Shown here: piece after piece, positions 15,101 to 24,100 of the stretch
How the letters are laid out: every line of letters starts with the position of its first letter
Numbering within the stretch: the stretch's first letter is position 1
The notes under the pieces: generated by a model
Database searches by the model: none
What the model was told of the DNA's origin: nothing
Seen by the model: the letters and a program-made list of their open reading frames with translations, nothing else
Program-made: the position numbers and the translations under genes
NCBI RefSeq assembly: GCF_963676685.1
Contig: NC_092348.1
Span: 14,296,867-14,360,866, forward strand
Source of the DNA: Mytilus edulis
Lineage: Eukaryota; Mollusca; Bivalvia; Mytilida; Mytilidae
DNA: 64,000 bases
Direction of reading: 5' to 3'

Positions 15101-18100
15101 TAAAAGTGATTGCTACAATCTTTCTGAATTTTGGATACATATTTGGACTAGGACTATACATTACACACACAAAAAATTGAACAAAAGTGCATGGTGCAAT
15201 TTTTTTAATGATGCAAAAGGTTATAAAGAACTGATAGAGGAATTAATTGTGGTCTGTGGCCATAGCAGGAAGTCATACTAAATGGATGTGTATTGCTTCA
15301 TGGGAGACAACTCTAATGGGGATGAAAAATTGCATTCTACAGAATGCCCTAAATACCATACTGTGGATTTTATTTATTCATGGGAAACCATTTTTTGTGA
15401 ATTTTGTGGTACAGGTGAACCACAAATTTTGATTATCAACAAATTACAAATTTTCTATAGGCTTGTATGCAGATAATCATGAGTTTATCAAAAAACACAA
15501 AAATAAATGAATCCAAAATAGTCCTTAATAGTCTATATTTTTTTTTATTGTTGGATTTTGTTTCATGGAATAATTTATTAAGGTTATGGCAATTTTCTTT
15601 TACAATTTTATGTTGATGCTCTAAAGGAGGCAGGGTATACTGCCTAAAATTTGTCTTTCCATTCCATGAAATTTTTGTCAGACACATTTTTTTCTGAAAT
15701 TTAGTATCATTTAATTAACAGTGCCTTTTGATTGAATACTTCACTGTTTCACAAAATGGCATTTATGATTTCCATCACATTATTCTCATAAACTTAACAT
15801 GAAAATTTCTTCAAATTTGATATCAATCTTAATGTGAGCATACTTTACATTGTAATGGGTTTTTGCTGTTGCTCATCAACTTCCTGTTTACCGAACACTT
15901 ACAGCAGGGTTATCATTTATAAGTGAGCAATACCTTACTGTCTATCTTGGTTTTTTTTCAGAATTCCAAATGTGTGAGTGGTGTGCATTTTAGTCCTAGA
16001 GTACGAATAGTTCTAGCCTTCTTATGTATATCTGTTATATGTACAGCTGTATTAGTATCCATGGTAAGCCTTTCATAGTCATAATTCCAAACTTTTGGTC
16101 TTGAGCTAATATAACTTGATAAAGGCTTTTCAACTCAGAGAAATCGTTTGACATTTTTATAGTAATAAAAAAAAAATTGTTGATGAGATAATTGTGTTTT
16201 TAAAACTCACCATAGCACATCTTAACACAGTTCTTGAAAATGTGACAGTTAGCATACTAACTTGGTCCTTATACTTTGACAATGGTAGAAAATTATTGAC
16301 TCATACAATAGTCTCTATCTTTTTTATCCGATGGAAATCTACAAATAAAAACTATTTGCATTTGAAAAAATATAAAAAAGAAGAAAAAGTAGTATGATTG
16401 CCAATGAGACAACACTCCACAAGAGACCAAATGACACAGAAGTTAACAGCTATAGGTCACAGTACGGCCTTCAACAATGACAAAAGCCCATACCGCATAG
16501 TCAGCTGTAAAAGGCCCAGAACACACAAATATAAAACAATTCACACAAAAAAACTAGTGTACAAAAAATAAATGAAAAATACATGCAGCAAATGAAAAAT
16601 AAGTTACTAATTAGTTGAAAAAACTTGTGTCTAATCCATTTGTCATTTTGAACAATAAAATATGTGTTAAATAACAATAAGTATGTTCATTTTTTGCAGA
16701 CTGTCTGTGATCAACAAATCCCTACCAATGTAAATACTACAGATAATTCATCCAAAAGGACCGTTATAACAGACAATGGTACTGACCAATCAAATACAAC
16801 TCAAACAGACAGTCAGACAGATTGTAACAGACCTGTTGTAAGTTTTATACATTTTTTGTACTTTTACAGTAAAATAACTGTGAGAAACTGATACAGGTTA
16901 TATTTTGTCTCATCATTTTATTTTCGATACCCTGGTTAGATGAGATCTGGTTTTAGTACTAGTGTTTAATAAACTCGTGACATAATAACTTTCTGTACAG
17001 GGTTGTGTTCAATATTTTATCGGCTATATAGTGCTACATAGATTTATGACTATTGAACGTGTAGCTAGCGTAGCTGCTACATAGATATGATAACAGCTAC
17101 GCTAGCTACTGGTTCAGTAGACAAAAATCTAAGTAGCACTATGTAGCCGCTAGGATATTGAACGCAACCCTGGTTTATGGGATAGTAATTTTAAAGTTTT
17201 TCATTTTCTGATAGCAGAAAGTCATTGCTGGTTTTTTTTCTTGAATTCTCATATTAAGCTTGCTTTTATTTTCATGTTCAAATAAGTGGTCTTGCTGTTA
17301 TAAGCCAGACTGTTTTTCGCTTCTGTTGCGTGAACTATGGTGATGTTGCATGTCCATGCAGAGAAATAATATCGTTTTAATTTTGATGAAATCACTTTCA
17401 TTTACAATAATAAAAGATGAAAAAACTTAAATTGACATAATATCAATTATTTTTATAGTAAATGTTTGACCTCATTGAACCTCTGAGAAGAAATAAAACA
17501 TAAATTTCATTCATTAACCCAAATAGGAATGAACTCTATGAATTTTACGGATTTTTTAGTTAAGGAAATTATGTCTGTTCATCTTACTTATTCTCTTGTT
17601 GATGAATTAAATGTCTTGAGTAAAATCACAAAAATACTTAACTCCGAGAAGATTTAAAACGGAAAGTCCCTCAATGAAATGGCAAAATGATAAAACACAT
17701 CATACAAATGGACAACAACTGTCATATTCCTGACTTGGTTCAGGCATTTTTAAATATAGAAAATGGTGGATTGAACCTGGTTTTATAGCGCTAAACATCT
17801 CACTTTATTAGCTAATGTTTCTTTGACAAGTTTTTACAGTCTCATCACTAACACTTAGTTACATTTTTATAACTAAATGATTTTATTTGTTATATTGCTA
17901 TCATCATAATTTAACTAGAATTTATTTTAAAAGTTTAAACCCTTTGAATACAATTTGCACATGTACTTACTCTCTTTTCATCTTTTTTCAGTATTTTGTA
18001 CTATGCAGTTTACTTGGTCTAGCATCCAGTAGTGTGTTTCTACAGATGAATTACATTGTCAAGCTTGTGTATATGTGTCTGGCCATGATAGCCTTTAATG

Positions 18101-21100
18101 TGACCTTTTATGTTCATCCAGAGTTTAAACAATCAAAGTAAGTTCGTGAAGAAAAGTAAGTTCGTAAAGAGGTTTGTTGGAGTTATCATCCTTTGATGAC
18201 AAAATTAAGTGACACACGTTTATATTTCTGGAAATGACAACAAAAGCAACAAATAGAATGATTTTCCTTCAACATAATCTGTTGTGAATCTATCATTATT
18301 TTGATTTAGAACTAAAAAATTATTACAGTGGATTCATTATTATTTGTTGGATACCAATTTTCGTGGATTTTGTGGTACAGGTGAACCACAAAATTAAATG
18401 TTCAACGAATATCAAATTTTCTATAGGATTGTATACAGATTTCCACGAACATGTAAAATTATTATAATCCATGAAAATTAGTACCCACGAAAATAAATGA
18501 ATCCACAGTATATTCTATGATTTCTTCCTGGTCTTTGTACATTTTATACATCTGTTTTAGATGGATGTGTTCACATGGATGTGTTATGTTGAATGGCTGT
18601 CTGTCACTCTGTCTAAACACACCTTATGATAGCTCCAGTTTGTCTAAACTTATCCTTGAATAACTGTTACAAAATTTATGGTCTATGAAGACAGACGTAT
18701 TGAATTTGGTGTTTTCAATTTACATGTTTGCGGCCAATTTAAAAAAAAAATCTAACAGGAAAAAAAACTTTAGTCATAAACATTTCTGTTTAACTTGCAA
18801 TCAATTTTTTTATTAATAAGATGTTTTGTGAAAAGAGAACCTGATGATCTTTTTCATCCATTATTGTTAAATTATTGTTAAATTTTCACATGATATTAGA
18901 ATTGATAAATACTGATACTTATTTCTAAAATTACAGTGATGACAGTATGTTAACTGAGGCAGTAGCTGGTTCGGTCTATTTAGCAGTACTGTTTATAACA
19001 TTGGTGTTTCTAGATAGACAGGTTTGTATAGGTCCTTACATTTCTATAGATGATTTTAAGTTAATTACTCGTGTTCTTATTTAAAAGTGTTTCATTGGTT
19101 ACATTTGAATTTTTAAATGTGTGTCAAAAAAGTTATTTTTTAATTTTTAACTACAGTAAATGGGATCAACAAATTTGATGGCAGATTTTCAAATGTATTA
19201 AAGTTCTAAGCAGTCCAGGGGAAACAACTCTGTAAATTTATAAATTTGGAAATATAAGAATGTCTTGTAAAGTTTTTCTTTAGGTATAATTTGTTAAAAA
19301 GTGTAAGAATAAATACATGATTTAATAATACAGACTGAAAAATGAAGATTTTAAAAGCATTTGTCAGTTTGATTTTTTTCTAAAATGTAAAATATTTTGA
19401 TTTTAAAGACTTGCAATTGTACAAAACTTTTAAGAATGAATTTTGAACGTCATTGTAATATGTGTTTTATTTTGAACGTCATTGTAATACGTGTTTTATT
19501 TTGAACGTCATTGTAATATGTGTTTTATTTTGAACGTGATTGTAATATGTGTTTTATTTGATTTTTAATTTTAGGTTGAATACACCAACAGACTTGATTT
19601 TGTATGGAGTGAACAATGTATGAATGAGAAGAAAGAATTACAAGAAACATCAGCACTCAACGAAAAACTTCTACAAAATATATTACCCAAACATGTGGCC
19701 GACTACTTCCTGAAAGCCTCTAAAGCACATGATGTAAGTCTCATACATTATTATTAAAAAATATTGAAATTAAAAGGGTTTTAGGTTTTAATGATTATTT
19801 TGATTATTATTATTTATTTGGTTATGGTTTAAAATGATTTAAAGGATATTTTATTTATGTCAGTAAATTTATATTTTGAATTTTTTAAAGATCAGGTCTG
19901 GTTTGTGTTTCACCTTAGGGTTACCAAAGAAAGAATAAGGTGTGTTATTTGAAACCTGCAAAAGCAATTCTTACTTTATTTTAAGAAAACGATGAAACAG
20001 TGTAACAGGGTTCTTGGATTCGTCAAGTTTAAGATGTTTTATTCATACGATATAAATAATTAACCCTGAAAGTACACAAATAACAAAACGTAAATACATA
20101 GACAGTACAGTGTACAAAGGGATATAACTCTAAATCATAAAACGGAAAGTACATGTATAAACTCTTTTCTGTAAGAATACAACCTGTATATATTATAAAT
20201 ATATGAATTCAATCAAACTCAATTATCAACCAAGTCAGGATTAAGTACTACATTATGTCCAATTATGTTACGCTACTCATTCATAGATTTATGAATGAAC
20301 TAAATAGACAAACACAGACAATACAGTAAACTAAAAATACATGTAACACTGATCCTTACCATGTATATGGTACAAAGGTCTATCTCCTAATTTGGAAAAA
20401 AAAGAGTGGCAAAACTATGAACTCAATGACTGTGACTAATAGTAGACAAGATAATATGACATATGACTGACTGACTAATGAACCAGAAAAATAGAGTAGA
20501 ACTGTACTAAGATATAAGAGAATAGAAGAATTGATGAACTCTTAATAAACATATAATAAAACTACTCATTAAATATTAATTATTCTAAAAGAAAATAAAT
20601 ATTAATGCTAAACACTCTACCACAACAGCATTATGACTTCTTAATTGCATGATCCTTGCAAGGGCCCTTATTCAACCTCCCTACTTTTCAGCAAAAATTA
20701 AATATAAAGGACAGAATTGCTGAAAGTCGTCGGGAACAAGTAAGTTTTGATTCCCGTCTTGTTGTTAAATCTAGTCCTGTTACATGTACTAGTAAAAAAA
20801 TGTTGTCTCGTCATTCCAGTTTAAAATACTTATCTTTTAAAAAAACAATAAAACATTGAATGAATTTTTTAAGAATTTGGAATTAAACGAAAAAGAAATT
20901 TTAACCTGGAAATTATATATAAAGCTGGCTTTAACAGAAATTTTTATTCATCCCTTCTTGTTTATTAGTTTAGATGTTGTTCATGCATGCTAAAATATTA
21001 CATATTGATGAACTTAAACTATAGTAAATGTTAAAGAATAGTTTTGATGAATTTTACAATTCCTATCTATACTTTCTGAAAAGTGTGTATGTGGTGCCTT

Positions 21101-24100
21101 TTTATCTGTTGTGCAGTATCTGTCAGTCAATAAAACACATATAGGTCAAGGTATTTCACTATAGCATAAGTATTGTTTGTCATACATGCAGGTAAGGAAA
21201 TACATGTACTGGCATAAAGGGAAATATGTACTTTAATCGACTAAAACCATTCATAAATGATTTTAATTAAGGTGTTCAATTGTTATCTCACTGAAATAAG
21301 TAATAAGGAAATTGTCACTTACAAATGAATTCATGCAAACATTTGAACTAGTTTTTGTCGAGCCTGCAACTTTTGTTGCAGAAAGCTCGACATAGGGATA
21401 GTGATCCGGCAGTGGCGGCGTTAGCTAACTTTTTAAAAGCTTTATATTTTAGAAGGTGGAAGACCTGGATGCTTCATACTTTGTATATAGATGCCTCATG
21501 CTACGAAGTTTCGGTCAGTCACATGTCAAATGTCCTTGACCTCATTTTCATGGTTCAGTGACCACTTGAAAAAAAGTTCAGATTTTTTGTAATGTTGAAT
21601 TCTCTCTTATTATAAGTAATAGGATAATTATATTTGGTATGTGCGTACCTTGCAAGGTCCTCATGCCCATTAGACAGTTTTCACTTGACCTCGACCTCAT
21701 TTCATGGATCAGTGAACAAGGTTAAGTTTTGGTGGTCAAGTCCATATCTCAGATACTATAAGCAATAGGGCTAGTACATTCAGTGTATGGAAGGAATGTA
21801 AGGTGACTACATGTCCAACTGGCAGATGTCATCTGACCTTGACCTCATTTTCATGGTTCAGTGGTTATAGTTAAGTTTTTGTGTTTTTGTCTGGTTTTCT
21901 CATACTTTATGCAATAAATCTACTATATTTGTTGTATGGAATGATTGTAAGGTGTACATGTCTAGTGGGCAGATGTCATCTGACCTTGACCTCATTTTCA
22001 TGGCATAGCTCAACTATGTTTGGTGTATGGAAATATTTATGATGTATATGTCAGTCGCGCAGGTTTAATTTGACCTCAACCTCAATTTCACGGTTCATTG
22101 CTCAGTGTTAAGTTTTTGTGTTTTGGTCTTTTTTTCTTAAACTATTAGTAATAGGTCAACTATACTTGTTGTATGGAAGCATTGTTAGCTGTACATGTCT
22201 GCCTGGCATGGTTCATCTGACCTTGACCTCATTTTCATGGTTCATTGGTCTTTGTTTAGCTATCTTGGTTAATGTTAAGTTTATGTGACAGTTTTTAATT
22301 AAGCTTTATACTTAGGACCATCAACATAATATCAATGATTAGTAAAGAAGGCAAGACATTTCAGCATGTGCACTCTTGTCTTTCAAATGGTCAAGAATTC
22401 TATTGATTTTATAATTATTTTGAATTAACATTGCTCACAAATCTAAAATCATGTCTGCTGAGTCCAGATTTCTGTGAGATTTTGCTGACAAATATTTAAA
22501 TAGCTCCAGCTACTAGTATATCGAGATAATTGATAAGTTGAAGGTTAATGGTAATATAGATTTGATTGATATAATATGATGAGTTGATAAATGGTATTAA
22601 TTGTCTGTTTATAATAAATGAATTTAAAAAGTTAAAAGCACTGCTATACAAACAAATCTGTTTTTCAAAATGAATAAAAAAATTCAAACTATAGTAATCA
22701 TCTGATGTGCATTTCTCTTCAATGATGCTGGAGACCAATATTTTTGAAAGTTGATTTGAAAAGATTATTCAATATGATTTGTTTGTTTTTATTCAGTCCA
22801 AGTATAAGTAAAGAAATATATATTTCAGTCTTCACACTTAACCACAGGCCCAGCAGCACAGGCTTGTAAAATTGATTCCTGGCCTGTGAAAATCATCTGT
22901 ACAGGCCAACAGAATCTAATAAAATTTTCCAAAAATTGAGCTTTTGGTCTGTATATTTAAAAGTTTATCGTGAATAATGATATATAATTATTTACCTGTA
23001 TATTTTTTCATAAAACCAATATTAATAAAGTTTATATATATATATTTTCAGGAGTTGTATAGCGAATATCATCCAGAAGTTTGTGTCATGTTTGCCTCCA
23101 TACCAAATTTTAAAGATTTCTATCAACAAAGTGCTGCTAACAAAAATGGAATTGAATGCATACGAGTGCTAAATGAAATTATTACAGAATTTGATCAGGT
23201 ATAAAACTTAACCATAATGAATGTGTACAATCATTAATACAACTAACTGCGTACATTAAACACCCAAAAATTAAACAATTGATAAAAGTGTCAAACACAA
23301 TGATTACCATTGCTTAGAACTGCTTAAGCAAGATTTGTCTCAGGAATTATCATTATCCAAATTATGGAAGTTATATTTGTTAACATGTCAGCCAACTTTT
23401 ACCATCTTCCTTGTTATGTCAATATACTGTGGATTTATTATTTTTCTTTGAAAACCATTTTTTGTGAATTTCATGGTTACCACGGCAACCACAAATTTCA
23501 ACATACAAAAAATTACAAATTTTCTATAATAATGTATACAGTCTTTGGCAAAACCTTGAAAATACAAGTTTTCCTCAATCCACAAAAATTGGTATCCATG
23601 AAAAACGAACTAATCCACTGTACATCAGGTCACATGATTGACAGTAATCTGTTTCATAAAGGTTATATATCCAAATTCCATAATTGGTGATACTGCTAAT
23701 TTTAAATAAATATTTTACGCAAGTGTACTGACAATAAACAACAACATAATACATAAGCAAGAAACTTATCAATAAATTATTAAATTGTTAATTAAAGCTG
23801 TTGTTAAATAAATTTTTAGGGAATAATTACGTGATAACTACTACATTAATATATTGTATAATCATACCTATGATAATTTGTTTTTTATATAAGAATATGA
23901 TAAACCCAAGCATGTTATGGGTGGTACACTGATGACCATTCTTCTGTTCATCTGTCCATAACTTCCATTACAATTTCATATTAATCAACTTCTGATTTAA
24001 GGAATGATTTGACATAACATGTTAAGTCTACAGCTTTCTATGGACCTGCCTTGGCAAATGGGTTATTAGGTGTTACCCTTGGCTGTTCATCTGTCCCAAT

